This document shows positions 15,653 to 24,800 of a stretch of 29,988 nt of DNA, piece by piece. Every line of letters begins with the position of its first letter. Positions within the stretch are counted from its first letter, which is position 1. The notes under the pieces are model-generated. The model made no database searches. It had not been told where the DNA came from and saw only the letters and a list, made by a program, of their open reading frames with translations. The position numbers and the translations under genes are program-made. Location: the NCBI GenBank assembly GCA_900542735.1, contig UQOS01000013.1:1-29988 (forward strand), given 5' to 3'. Source of the stretch: an uncultured Mycoplasmatota bacterium (lineage in GTDB: Bacteria; Bacillota_I; Bacilli_A; RF39; UBA660).

Positions 15653-16253
15653 TTGCATTACATCCACTCTTACTAAAAATTGTTGCATTCCAGTTTAGTT
15701 TTACACCATTTGCATCTGTTGGTTGAACACTATCTAAACCTGAAATCGTGTTATAGCTTTTATTGTAACCCTCTTCCGTTCCACAAAGTGATTGAATCGT
15801 TACTTCCATTTTATTTTTTGCTTTTGCCACTATTTTAGAAGTAGTTACTTCTTGTTCTAATGTTAAAGGAATGGCATAATCTTTTGAGTCTTGGGCAGCA
15901 AAATAATATTTATATTCAGGATCTACTCCTGTTCCAACATTAATAATAGCAACATAACTTTTATTATATAAATACTTTCCTCCAAAAGATGATTTTTTCT
16001 GTGCTTTTTCTAAATCAGCTGCATCTAAAGTTACGATTGTTACATCGTTATTTCTAATTGGAAGTGGAAACATTTCACTTGTTGCATCATTTCTAACAGA
16101 ATCAATAAAAAACTTTCCAGCTGATACAAAGCCCTCTTTTTTTGATTTGGTGATATACTGAGATACTTTAGGAATGGCAATTCCTAGTAGTACACCTAAA
16201 ATTACGATAACTGCAAGTAGTTCTATTAATGTAAATCCTTTTTTATTTTTCAT
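15642..16253 (-). CDS. Type IV pilin-like protein A
   Basis: A 203-residue prepilin. A five-residue basic leader (MKNKK) is followed by the canonical cleavage site and hydrophobic helix GFTLIELLAVIVILGVLLG with Glu at +5. The globular domain has NDATSEMFPLPI, a DVTIVTLDAADLEKAQ strand-helix and KKSSFGGKYLY. Two Cys near the end (SLCGTEEG and SGCNANGE) could form the D-region disulfide. It is paralogous to the next gene (pilin B), which shares the NDATSEMF, DVTI, KKSSF and CG-x-E signatures. It has its own TTGATA/TATATT promoter and is followed without a gap by nfo. Whether it is a major or minor pilin cannot be decided. Confidence 0.9.
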   Translation of the reverse strand: MKNKKGFTLIELLAVIVILGVLLGIAIPKVSQYITKSKKEGFVSAGKFFIDSVRNDATSEMFPLPIRNNDVTIVTLDAADLEKAQKKSSFGGKYLYNKSYVAIINVGTGVDPEYKYYFAAQDSKDYAIPLTLEQEVTTSKIVAKAKNKMEVTIQSLCGTEEGYNKSYNTISGLDSVQPTDANGVKLNWNATIFSKSGCNANGE

Positions 16254-16279
16254 ATTTTTTCACTCCTTATTCTGTTATT

Positions 16280-16308
16280 AATATAGCATAAACTAGTCTA
16301 CTTATCAA
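16280..16308 (-). promoter_or_regulatory. Promoter of pilin A-nfo
   Basis: On the minus strand TTGATA (complement of 16303-16308), a 17-base spacer ending in TGC, and TATATT (complement of 16280-16285). Confidence 0.75.
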
Positions 16309-16322
16309 GAAGTTTAAAAAAG

Positions 16323-16345
16323 AAAAAAACCATTTCTGGTTTTTT
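16323..16345 (-). terminator. Terminator of pilin B
   Basis: A 9-bp perfect stem (16324-16332 with 16337-16345) with a TTTC loop, overlapping the stop codon of pilin B; a T-rich tract follows on the minus strand. Confidence 0.8.
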
Positions 16346-16940
16346 ATTCATTACAAGATACAGAACTATAGACAGTTGCATTCCAACCAGTAGATGGTCT
16401 ATGACTTTCAAGCCCTGTGATGTTATTTAGAACCTTATATTCTCCATCTTCACTTCCGCACATACTATCAATTGTTACTTTAGTGTTATTAGGATTATTT
16501 CTAATAATAGATTCTCTTGTTAGTTCATTTTCTTCTGTTAAAGCAATATTATATCTCTTAGAATCTCTAACAGAAATATAATATTCATAATCAGGATCTT
16601 CATCAGTTCCTACATTAATTACTGCTACATAACTATATTTTGGTAGCCAAGCTCCATTAAATGAAGATTTTTTACCACCTTTTTCTAGTTTAATTAAATC
16701 AAGTGAAATAATCGTTACATCATCTACGCCAATTGGAAAATCAAACATTTCACTAGTAGCATCGTTTCTAACAGCATTAATGAAATCTTTAGAAGTCGTT
16801 ACCAAACTATCTTTTCTTGATTTCGTAATATATTGTGTAACTTTAGGAATTGCAATTGCCATTAGTACAGCTAGAATAACAATAACAGCAAGTAGTTCTA
16901 TTAATGTAAATCCTTTTTTTCCTATCTTTTTTCTTTTCAT
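16344..16940 (-). CDS. Type IV pilin-like protein B
   Basis: A 198-residue prepilin with a longer basic leader (MKRKKIGKK) and the cleavage/helix motif GFTLIELLAVIVILAVLMA. The globular part shares NDATSEMF, DDVTII, KKSSF and the paired cysteines (SMCGSEDGEYK and the final SVSCNE) with pilin A, so the two arose by duplication. The ATG at 16940 is preferred because AGGAGGAG lies just upstream; the in-frame codon at 16976 overlaps the -10 box. It is a single-gene unit with its own promoter and terminator. Confidence 0.9.
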   Translation of the reverse strand: MKRKKIGKKGFTLIELLAVIVILAVLMAIAIPKVTQYITKSRKDSLVTTSKDFINAVRNDATSEMFDFPIGVDDVTIISLDLIKLEKGGKKSSFNGAWLPKYSYVAVINVGTDEDPDYEYYISVRDSKRYNIALTEENELTRESIIRNNPNNTKVTIDSMCGSEDGEYKVLNNITGLESHRPSTGWNATVYSSVSCNE

Positions 16941-16966
16941 TTTGCTCTCCTCCTTATTATGGTTTA

Positions 16967-16995
16967 AGTATATCATTTTAATATTAGATTTGCAA
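16967..16995 (-). promoter_or_regulatory. Promoter of pilin B
   Basis: Minus strand TTGCAA (complement of 16990-16995), a 17-base spacer ending in TGA, then TATACT (complement of 16967-16972). Confidence 0.75.
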
Positions 16996-17011
16996 TAAAA
17001 TTTGTAAAAAC

Positions 17012-17047
17012 AAAAAACAGATTACCATTCATTTAGTAATCCGTTTT
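17012..17047 (-). terminator. Terminator of pilin C
   Basis: A stem of about 12 bp (17014-17025 with 17036-17047, one G.U pair on the minus strand) with a 10-base loop is followed by TTTTTTG and further T residues on the minus strand. Confidence 0.75.
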
Positions 17048-17067
17048 ATTATATTTTTTCAATATTA

Positions 17068-17673
17068 TTAATACTTATTAGTTACAGTAAATGTTTTATT
17101 GGTAACTGTTGAAGTATTATTACTTCTAGAAATATTGGTAACTTTTACTGTAGAAGTAGAATTTGCTCCAGCTGTTAAACTTGATCCAGTTCCTGATGTA
17201 ATTTGAACAATATTATCATTCTTTAAATCATTATAGGCAATAGCTTCAGCTGTGATACTTTTATCAGTAGCAATTACACCAATACCATAGTTATCAGCAT
17301 CAATAGCAGCAATATACATTTCATATTTTGGATCTTCAGCTGTTCCTTCATTAGCAATTACTACAAAAGAATTATCCTTTTCAAATTCAGAACCATAAGA
17401 TGAAGTTTTTCCACCTTTATCTAAGTGTTCAACAATAGAACTAAAATAAACAACTGTTGCTTCATTATTGTTTACTGGATACTTGTAAGTACCAATAGTT
17501 GCTTGATTTTTAGCAGCCATAGCATAAGATTGTACATTATCAATGTATGTACTCTTTTTTGATATGTTAATATATTTAGTTACTGATGGAATAGCAATAG
17601 CAAGTAATACTCCTAAAATAACAATAACGGCTAATAATTCTATTAATGTAAAACCTTTCTTATTTAATTTCAT
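17068..17673 (-). CDS. Type IV pilin-like protein C
   Basis: A 201-residue prepilin with the leader MKLNKK and the motif GFTLIELLAVIVILGVLLA. It shares the KYINISKKSTYI helix and the GGKTSSYGSEF and EGTAEDPKYEMYIAA elements with its neighbours. It has no cysteine, and its end is a Thr/Ser/Asn-rich repeat-like stretch (STSTVKVTNISRSNN, then TVTNKTFTVTNKY), so its exposed tip differs from pilins A and B. GAGGAGG precedes the ATG. It has its own promoter (TTGTCA/TATACT) and a downstream terminator. Confidence 0.88.
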   Translation of the reverse strand: MKLNKKGFTLIELLAVIVILGVLLAIAIPSVTKYINISKKSTYIDNVQSYAMAAKNQATIGTYKYPVNNNEATVVYFSSIVEHLDKGGKTSSYGSEFEKDNSFVVIANEGTAEDPKYEMYIAAIDADNYGIGVIATDKSITAEAIAYNDLKNDNIVQITSGTGSSLTAGANSTSTVKVTNISRSNNTSTVTNKTFTVTNKY

Positions 17674-17705
17674 AATCTTTCCTCCTCTATTATTTTTACA
17701 TTTTT

Positions 17706-17734
17706 AGTATAGCATTCTTTTATTTTTATGACAA
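17706..17734 (-). promoter_or_regulatory. Promoter of pilin C
   Basis: Minus strand TTGTCA (complement of 17729-17734), a 17-base spacer ending in TGC, then TATACT (complement of 17706-17711). Confidence 0.75.
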
Positions 17735-17757
17735 TATCATATTTTTATTTTTTTCAT

Positions 17758-18255
17758 TTAGTAAACCTTAACAGTACCATTTATTCCAGTTGTACCATTT
17801 ATATCTTTTACGATAAAGTCCTTACCTTTTTTAATAAGAGACAACTTATTATCACTATTTAATTCATCTCTACTAGCTAAACTAATTCCTTTATTTTCTC
17901 CATCTACTCTAGATACTAAGGATACATAATATTCTAAATAACCATTTTTACGAACAACGATAACATAAGAATTTTCAGTATCATACTTATTACCATCAGC
18001 ATCCTTAGAAACATCACTCGTACCAATATAAGATAGTCTTACTTTTACAATTTCATTCGATGCAGGCTTAGTAACATCACCATTACTAATTTCATATTCT
18101 ACTTGTGAAATCATTTTTTTAGCATCAGCAATATAGTTTTCTCTTTTATTTTTTTCTAATACAGATGTTACATTTGGTATTGCTATTAACATAATGATAG
18201 ATAAAATGATAATAACACCTAGTAACTCAATTAAAGTAAATCCTTTTTTATTCAT
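17758..18255 (-). CDS. Type IV pilin-like protein D
   Basis: The shortest pilin (165 residues): leader MNKK and GFTLIELLGVIIILSIIML, then a helix (VTSVLEKNKRENYIADAKK) and a beta domain with VKVRLSYIGTSDVSKD and GYLEYYVSLVSRVDG. No cysteine is present. Its size and divergence suggest a minor or initiating pseudopilin rather than the main subunit, but this is inference. The start has ATAGGAGGG seven bases upstream. It is transcribed from its own promoter. No clear terminator separates it from pilin C, so read-through is possible. Confidence 0.88.
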   Translation of the reverse strand: MNKKGFTLIELLGVIIILSIIMLIAIPNVTSVLEKNKRENYIADAKKMISQVEYEISNGDVTKPASNEIVKVRLSYIGTSDVSKDADGNKYDTENSYVIVVRKNGYLEYYVSLVSRVDGENKGISLASRDELNSDNKLSLIKKGKDFIVKDINGTTGINGTVKVY

Positions 18256-18275
18256 GTTTCCCTCCTATTATCTCA

Positions 18276-18304
18276 ATTATAAAACGAAAAGAAATTAACT
18301 GCAA
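18276..18304 (-). promoter_or_regulatory. Promoter of pilin D
   Basis: Minus strand TTGCAG (complement of 18299-18304), a 17-base spacer, then a perfect TATAAT (complement of 18276-18281). Confidence 0.75.
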
Positions 18305-18322
18305 CTTTTTTAGAAAATTAAA

Positions 18323-18351
18323 TTTACTTATTACATATTTATACATATAAT
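18323..18351 (+). promoter_or_regulatory. Promoter of the CDF transporter gene
   Basis: TTTACT (18323-18328), a 17-base spacer and a perfect TATAAT (18346-18351), divergent from the pilin D promoter. Confidence 0.6.
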
Positions 18352-18380
18352 GTAGTAACTCATTAATTGGAGGAATATTT

Positions 18381-19253
18381 ATGACTGGTTTAAAAGAAGG
18401 CTTTAAAGTATCTATTATTTCTATTCTAGGTAATATTCTTTTATCTATTTTTAAACTGATAGCTGGCATTATTGGAAAAAGTAATGCTATGATTTCTGAT
18501 AGTATTCATTCAATATCAGATGTACTTAGTACAGTAGTAGTTATAATAGGATTAAAAATAGCTAGCAAAGAAGAAGATAAATATCATCCTTATGGACATG
18601 AACGTTTTGAGTGTGTTGCTGCTTCTATTCTCTCTATTTTTCTTTTTATTACGGGAATTTTAATTGGGTATAACGGTGTTTATCATGTTTTTATTATGAA
18701 TTATCAAAACATCAAAGTTCCTACTTTACTTGCCTTAATAGCCGCTATAATATCTATTATCGTAAAAGAAGGTATGTATTGGTATACAAGAAATGTTGCC
18801 AAAAAAATTCATTCTGATTCCCTTATGGCAGATGCTTGGCATCATAGAAGTGACGCTCTTTCTTCTATTGGAAGTTTTATTGGTATTTTTGGTTCTATGT
18901 TAGGTTTTAAACTGTTAGATCCAATTGCTAGTATTTTGATTTCTTTTTGTATTTTAAAGGTTAGTTACGATATTATGAAAGACGCTATTGATAAAATGGT
19001 TGATAAATCTTGTAGTGATGACTATGTTAATGCACTAAAGACTTTTATTTTAGATATTCCTGGAGTTTTAACTATCGATTCTATTAAAACCAGATTATTT
19101 GGTAACAGAGTCTATGTAGATTTAGAAATAGGAGCTGATAGTAATCTTACATTAAAGGATTCTCATCAGATTGCACAAGAGGTTCACGATCATGTAGAAG
19201 AAAATTTTTTAGATGTTAAACATTGTATGGTACATATGAATCCATATGAATAA
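18381..19253 (+). CDS. Cation diffusion facilitator (CDF) family metal transporter
   Basis: A 290-residue antiporter that exports divalent metal ions across the membrane. Six hydrophobic segments occupy about residues 10-185. The metal site is visible as D40, H43 and D47 (ISDSIHSISD) and H154 with D158 (AWHHRSDALSS). The cytoplasmic C-terminal domain (from about 205) has the CDF beta-alpha-beta fold, with VYVDLEIGADSNL and a final VKHCMVHMNPYE. The DxxH and HxxxD pair is common to Zn/Fe- and some Mn-type CDF proteins, so the metal cannot be decided. The ATG follows GGAGGAATATTT. The FAD/Rieske gene starts 46 bases after its stop and may be cotranscribed. Confidence 0.93.
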   Translation: MTGLKEGFKVSIISILGNILLSIFKLIAGIIGKSNAMISDSIHSISDVLSTVVVIIGLKIASKEEDKYHPYGHERFECVAASILSIFLFITGILIGYNGVYHVFIMNYQNIKVPTLLALIAAIISIIVKEGMYWYTRNVAKKIHSDSLMADAWHHRSDALSSIGSFIGIFGSMLGFKLLDPIASILISFCILKVSYDIMKDAIDKMVDKSCSDDYVNALKTFILDIPGVLTIDSIKTRLFGNRVYVDLEIGADSNLTLKDSHQIAQEVHDHVEENFLDVKHCMVHMNPYE

Positions 19254-19276
19254 AAGTATATTTTTTTAGATTTATT

Positions 19277-19303
19277 CCATATTATTATTGGGTGATAATA
19301 TGG
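19277..19303 (+). promoter_or_regulatory. Hairpin over the translation start of the FAD/Rieske gene
   Basis: CCATATTAT (19277-19285) pairs perfectly with ATAATATGG (19295-19303). The ribosome site GGGTG is in the 9-base loop and the start codon (19300-19302) is in the stem, so folding could limit initiation. Confidence 0.5.
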
Positions 19304-20769
19304 AAAACAATTCTTTATGGCAAGAAAAAGAACGAAAGTTTAAAATTAATAAAGTAAAAAATATAATTACAGATAGTGACATTTTAATTATAGGCGGTGG
19401 TATAACTGGTTTATCTACTGCCTATTTTTTAAAGGATTCTAAAAATAGTATCACCATTATAGATAAAGATTATATTGGAAATGGAATTACTGCAAAATCA
19501 ACTGCTAAAATCACCTTTTTACAAAATATCATTTACCAAACACTAGAAAATAATTTTAACAAAGAAGTTAGTAAAAAATACTTCGAAGCACAAATGGAAG
19601 CTATTCATTTTATTAAAGAAATTGTAGCAAAAGAAAAGATTAAGTGTCATTTAGAAGAAACCAAGGCTATTATTTTTACGAAAGAAGATAAAGGAATTTC
19701 AAAGATTCAAAAAGAAAAAGAATTTTTAGAAGAAAATGGAATCAGTTGTAAAGATATTTATTCTTTGCCTATTCTCTTTCCTATTCAATATGGAATTGAA
19801 GTAAATGGAAATTATACTTTTCACCCTGTTAAATATTTGAAAGGTCTTAAAAAAAGTATAGAAAATAAGATTAATATCTACGAAGAAAGAATGGCTTTAG
19901 ATATTAAGAAACTAGATAATGAATATGTAGTAAAAACTAATAAAGAAGTGTTTAAGGCTAAATATGTTATTGTATGCTGTCACTACCCTTTCTTTATTAT
20001 TCCAGGTATGATACCCATTAAAACTTATATTCAAAGAGAATATGTAAATGCTAGTAAATATCAGAAATATAAGTTTATGGCAAATAGTATTGACAGTAAT
20101 TTACACTCTATTAGATTTTATAAAGATTATATTATATATGGTTCTAATAAACATCGTTTAACGAATAAGATTGAGTATCAGAAAAATTATAAAAAAAGTA
20201 TTTCTGATTTCAAACGTTTATTTTCTAAAAGTCCAGAATATACTTGGATGAATCAAGATATTATGTCTAATGATAACTTGCCTTTTATCGGAAGAATGAA
20301 AAAAGATAGTAATTTGATGATTGCTACTGGTTATAGTGCTTGGGGAATTACAAATGCTACTATTGGTGGAAAAGTATTAGCAGATATTATTTTAGAAAAA
20401 GATAATCCTTATATTTCTTTATTTGAACCTACTAGGATTAATAAAATAGGTATTAAGAATTCTATTATTGATGCCATTTATTATTCTAAGATTTATATTC
20501 AAACAACTGTTAAAAAGAATTCTATTTTTTATAATAATTCTGTTTATAAGATTAAGATTGATGGTAGTTATTATGGTGTTTATTATGATTATTATGGGAA
20601 AAGACATATTGTTTGTGGAAAGTGCCCACATATGAAATGTAATTTAATTTTTAATGATGAGGAAAAGACATGGGATTGCCCATGCCATGGTTCTAGATTT
20701 GATATTGATGGTAATGTTATTAATGGACCAGCTAATTATAGTATTTCTACTAATTTTGATAAAAAGTAG
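19300..20769 (+). CDS. FAD-dependent oxidoreductase (DAO type) with C-terminal Rieske domain
   Basis: A 489-residue protein. The N-terminal Rossmann FAD site is ILIIGGGITGLSTAYFL (residues 28-44). A glycine-oxidase-like (DAO) fold follows, with DNLPFIGRMKKDSN and the FAD-closing MIATGYSAWGITNA. The Rieske [2Fe-2S] domain is at the end, with ligands C442/H444 (CPH) and C460/H463 (CPCHGSRFDIDG). The family resembles Bacillus YhfW-type proteins; the electron donor and substrate are unknown. The last 25 residues of the Rieske domain look short. The ATG at 19300 with GGGTGAT is preferred over a TTG at 19288. A start-site hairpin is present. It is probably in one unit with the CDF gene. Confidence 0.9.
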   Translation: MENNSLWQEKERKFKINKVKNIITDSDILIIGGGITGLSTAYFLKDSKNSITIIDKDYIGNGITAKSTAKITFLQNIIYQTLENNFNKEVSKKYFEAQMEAIHFIKEIVAKEKIKCHLEETKAIIFTKEDKGISKIQKEKEFLEENGISCKDIYSLPILFPIQYGIEVNGNYTFHPVKYLKGLKKSIENKINIYEERMALDIKKLDNEYVVKTNKEVFKAKYVIVCCHYPFFIIPGMIPIKTYIQREYVNASKYQKYKFMANSIDSNLHSIRFYKDYIIYGSNKHRLTNKIEYQKNYKKSISDFKRLFSKSPEYTWMNQDIMSNDNLPFIGRMKKDSNLMIATGYSAWGITNATIGGKVLADIILEKDNPYISLFEPTRINKIGIKNSIIDAIYYSKIYIQTTVKKNSIFYNNSVYKIKIDGSYYGVYYDYYGKRHIVCGKCPHMKCNLIFNDEEKTWDCPCHGSRFDIDGNVINGPANYSISTNFDKK

Positions 20770-20821
20770 TGTTTACTCTAACCAAGCCTACTACCAAAAT
20801 GTGAATTTTTCAAAAAAATAG

Positions 20822-20849
20822 TTGACATCTATTTAAAGTTTGGTATAAT
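20822..20849 (+). promoter_or_regulatory. Consensus promoter of tRNA-Gly
   Basis: Perfect TTGACA (20822-20827), a 16-base spacer ending in TGG, and perfect TATAAT (20844-20849). It is the strongest promoter in the window, as expected for a stable RNA. Confidence 0.9.
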
Positions 20850-20878
20850 TAATATTGTCTTAACGAAAAAGGCAATGT

Positions 20879-20952
20879 GCGGATGTAGTTTAATGGTAGA
20901 ATAAGAGCCTTCCAAGCTCCTGACGTGGGTCCGATTCCCATCATCCGCTCCA
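20879..20952 (+). tRNA. tRNA-Gly, anticodon TCC
   Basis: A 74-base cloverleaf with an encoded CCA end. The acceptor stem GCGGATG pairs with CATCCGC. The T-arm is GTGGG-TCCGATT-CCCAT. The anticodon loop CTTCCAA holds anticodon TCC at 20911-20913. The anticodon stem AGAGC/GCTCC has an A.C mismatch at its outermost pair (27-43). Discriminator is T. Confidence 0.96.
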
Positions 20953-20963
20953 TTAGTATTAAT

Positions 20964-21000
20964 ACTCGCACACTTATAGTGATTGCGAGTTTTATTTTTT
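20964..21000 (+). terminator. Terminator of tRNA-Gly
   Basis: ACTCGCA (20964-20970) pairs with TGCGAGT (20984-20990). An inner stem of CACT with AGTG extends it, and TTTATTTTTT follows. Confidence 0.88.
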
Positions 21001-21153
21001 ATAAAAATAAGAAATTAAAATATACTTATAAATTAATATCCTAATTGGCGCCTGCATTATCACTTTTTAGTACTACTATATGTAGATATATTTCATGCAA
21101 ATAATGAGTTTATAATGCTTACTAAGTAATTTTTAAAAATATAAATTATATGA

Positions 21154-21159
21154 TATAAT
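21154..21159 (+). promoter_or_regulatory. Extended -10 of the CmpB-like gene
   Basis: TGA-TATAAT lies 35 bases upstream of the start codon at 21194. The -35 region (TTTTAA) is weak. The rest of 21001-21178 shows no gene or structure I can support. Confidence 0.5.
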
Positions 21160-21193
21160 CAGTTTATCAAAATAAGATATGGAGTTTAGTAGT

Positions 21194-21832
21194 ATGAAAA
21201 AGAAGTATCAAGATTATTTAAATAATGATCATTCATTTGACAAGATAACGATGTTAGGAATTTTAAGTCTTATAATCATAATTAGTGGTGTCTTTGGATT
21301 TGTATATGAGTTTATTTTTTATTATTTTAATTGTGGTATGAAGTACTTTTACTGGCGTGGTGGTAATTTCTTACCATGGATTAATATTTATGCAACTGGA
21401 GCTCTAGTTATTTATTTTCTATCTTATCGCCATCGAAAGAATCCTTTGAAAGTATTTTTACTTGGGTTTTTAGGAAGTGGAATCTTAGAATACTTTTCTG
21501 GACTTGGAATGTATATCATTGGAAATGGATTTAGATGTTGGAATTATAATACAGAAATCTTAAATTTTGGAAACATTAATGGATTTGTTTGTCTTAGAAG
21601 TGTATTATTTTTTGGACTTTCCGGATTATTACTTATTTATGTAATTGTACCTATTCTTTTTTATCTAGCAAAGAAAATGAATAAAAAAGTATTTTTAACA
21701 ATTAGTTTTTCATTGTGTTTTATTATTTTACTAGATGAATTTTATAATCTAATATTTGCTAGGATGTTGGGTTTACCAAGAGCTTCTACTATTTATAAAA
21801 GTTTAGGAATTCGTTATGTAAGTTTTAAATAA
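21194..21832 (+). CDS. Putative ABC-transporter-permease-type membrane protein (CmpB family)
   Basis: A 212-residue membrane protein with about five to six hydrophobic helices. The segment RGGNFLPWINIYATGALVIY, then the conserved GILEYFSGLGMYIIG, CWNYNTEILNFGNINGFVCL, matches the CmpB-type (PF06541) pattern: GP-W-IYG, EY, WDYS, N-G-x-CL. The family is annotated as a putative ABC permease, but no ATPase partner is nearby and the true function is unknown. The ATG at 21194 has GGAG nine bases upstream; the in-frame ATG at 21179 has none. A single-gene unit that converges on the MMPL exporter gene. Confidence 0.8.
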   Translation: MKKKYQDYLNNDHSFDKITMLGILSLIIIISGVFGFVYEFIFYYFNCGMKYFYWRGGNFLPWINIYATGALVIYFLSYRHRKNPLKVFLLGFLGSGILEYFSGLGMYIIGNGFRCWNYNTEILNFGNINGFVCLRSVLFFGLSGLLLIYVIVPILFYLAKKMNKKVFLTISFSLCFIILLDEFYNLIFARMLGLPRASTIYKSLGIRYVSFK

Positions 21833-21843
21833 AAAATCATTAA

Positions 21844-21874
21844 AAAAAGCCATTTAACTAGGAATGACTTTTTT
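21844..21874. terminator. Bidirectional terminator
   Basis: A stem (21844-21854 with 21863-21873, one mismatch) with an 8-base loop has A- and T-rich flanks. It lies between the convergent CmpB-like and MMPL genes. Confidence 0.75.
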
Positions 21875-21892
21875 CTTTATCTTTTTTTATCT

Positions 21893-24800
21893 TTATTTAA
21901 ATAAGTTTTTAATTCTATCAATAATACTTACTTTTTTAGTTTCTTTTACTACTTGTTTTTGTTCTTCTTTTGCTTTGACACCATCTACTACTAAGACGAA
22001 TTTCGTACTTGATTCAACATTTTCACCCTTAGTATCAAATGTTTGATATTCTTCTCCTAATTTCATTAAAGTACTTGCTTTACTTGAAATAGAATTTGCT
22101 TTTGTAGCTAAATTACTTAAAGTATTAATACCTTGTTGATTAAATGTAGTAATACCAGTATTTAGAGTATTCATACCATTTTGTAACTTAGAAGTACCAT
22201 CTGATAATTCTTTCATTTTTGTATTTAATACACTAACACCACTATATAACATACTAGTACCATCTTTTAAAGTATTTGTACCAGTTTTCATTTGTTTTAA
22301 ATAGCCATCTAAAGTAGTAATTTGACTTTGAATAGAATTTAATGTTTCAAGACTTGAAGTTAAGGCTTCATTATTTTTTGTTAATAAATAGATTAAATTA
22401 TTATTCGTATCATAATTATTTTCAAAGTTATATTTAGCACTAACTAAGTCACTACGCATAGCTTCTACTTGAGCATAAGTTAACATATCTAAGTGATATT
22501 TTTCATAAGCCAACTTACTATTTGCATTTCCTTCTGTTAATTTTGTAATAGTGTTGGTATTAGTTGCAATTAAAGTTTTGATACTTTCAATCTTAGCTTG
22601 ATTTTCACTACTATTAAATGATGCAATTACATTATCTAATGTCGTAATAATCTGTTCTAGATTAGTGTCTAAGCTAGCACTTCCCTCTTTAATTTGTTCT
22701 AACTTTTCTACTACTGTATTTAAATTTTCAGAAATTAAGCTACTACCCTCATCAATTGTTTTTAAATTTTCTAAAATGGTTTTAGAACCACTTTCAATTT
22801 GATTCATAGAATCTTGAAGTTTATTAACACTACTATATACAGTATTTAACTTACTAAAGATATCTAAGTCGCTATTATCAATTAATTTTGCTGTAACAAC
22901 AGAATAGATACTAGATAATTCAAATTTAGTAGTATTATAACTAATTTTAACAGTATCTAAACCTTTTAATTCTTGTAATCCTAAACTTTCATATAAACCA
23001 GGTGTTGATAATCCTACTACAATAAAGTTACTACCATTATTAACTACTTTACCATTAGTAACCGTAATATCTGAATTATTAGCTCCACTTATCATTGTAG
23101 CTGTTGTTACTACAAATGGTGTATATAAAGTTTGTTTATTTATAATATGTTTATCAGTATTATTATATTTAATCGTAATTTCTACTTTACCACTTTTACC
23201 AATTAAATCATTTAAAGAAATATCTTCTCCATTTAATTTATAAGTAATATTTTCAGTAACTGGTGTTTCTTTTTTACTAATTCCTTGGTAAAAGATATCA
23301 CTACCTTTACTATCCCAAGTTAATAAATTATCTTTTTTGGTATAAGTATGATTACTATTAATATTTAAAATATCTTCAAGTTCTGAATAATCTTCAATAG
23401 AATCTAATTTTTCATTATTAATTAAGTGTTCATTTACTAAAATACTTTTTACACTACCATCACTATTTAATTTAGCATATACCGTTTCTTCTTTTGATAA
23501 TGCTAAAGTAGAGATAGGTGTTAGTGATAAAGTTAAGACAAGACTACTTGCTAATATTTTTTTCATATTTTTCTTATTTTTCATATTACTCTTTCCTTTC
23601 ATATTTAAAGTTGTTTTTAAAATAAGTTTATCGAAAACTAATAGAATAGATGGTAATACCATAATAACAACAAGCATACTAATAATAGCTCCTCTTGATA
23701 TTAAAGTACATAATGAACCAACCATTTCAAGTTCTGAATAAATACCAACACCAAAGGTTGCTGCAAAGAAACACATACCACTAACAAATATAGAAGTACT
23801 ACAATAATTAGTAGTTTTAAGCATTGCTTCTTTAGAGTTAACGCCTTCTTTTCTTAGTTTTAGATAATTAGTAGTCATTAAAATAGCATAATCAATTGTT
23901 GCTCCTAATTGAATAGTTCCAAGTACAATTGGTGCTACGAATGGTAATACTACTCCACCAAAGTAAGAAGCTGACATATTCATGAAAATAGCAAATTCAA
24001 TTGCTAGAATTAATAAGATTGGTAAAGATACAGATTTTAAAACGATAACCATAATTAGTAAAATACAAATAATTGATGAATAGTTAACATTATTAAAATC
24101 TTCATCACTTATAGTTACTAGGTCTTTCATTAATGGACCTTCCCCTGCTAAAATACCATCTTTATCATATTCTTTAATGATTTTATTGACTTCTACTACT
24201 TGATTATTTAATTCTGTTGTCGCAATATCATAAGTAGAATTTAAGAATAACATTTGATAATTATTACTTTCAAAAACACTAACGATTTCATTAGGTAACA
24301 TATTTTCTGTTAATCCTAATTGTTTTAATTTAGAGAATGATAAAACAAAATCAATACCATCTATATTTTCAATTTTATTTACCATTTCCTCTACTTGATC
24401 TGATTTCATATTCTTATCAATTAAGATAATCTCAGGTGATACAATGTTAAATTCTTCTTTCAAATTAGTGTTTGCTACAATACTATCTAAAGTATCTGGT
24501 AAGCTTTCATCTATTTTATAGTAAACATCTACTTTAGAATTAGCTAAGTAAGCAGGTACTAATAAAAGTAAGAAAACTACAAATATTGTTTTATAGTGTT
24601 TAATTACAAATTTATTTAATTTTTCAAAATGAATAGTAATTGGTTTATGTTTTGTTTTATCGATTAGTTTATCAAATACTAATAATAAACTTGGGAATAA
24701 TGTTAAGACACAAACAACACCTAATAAAACACCTTTTGCCATAACAAGACCTAAGTCTTTACCAAGTGTTAAGTTCATAGTACAAAGCACTAAAAATCCA

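Noticed and set aside
20419..20631. Minus-strand Asn/Ile-rich frame inside the FAD/Rieske gene
   Set aside because: Low-complexity antisense frame with no start signals.
21001..21178. Possible small gene or RNA between the tRNA terminator and the CmpB-like gene
   Set aside because: No open frame with a ribosome site and no clear hairpin; only the -10 box near 21154 is supportable.
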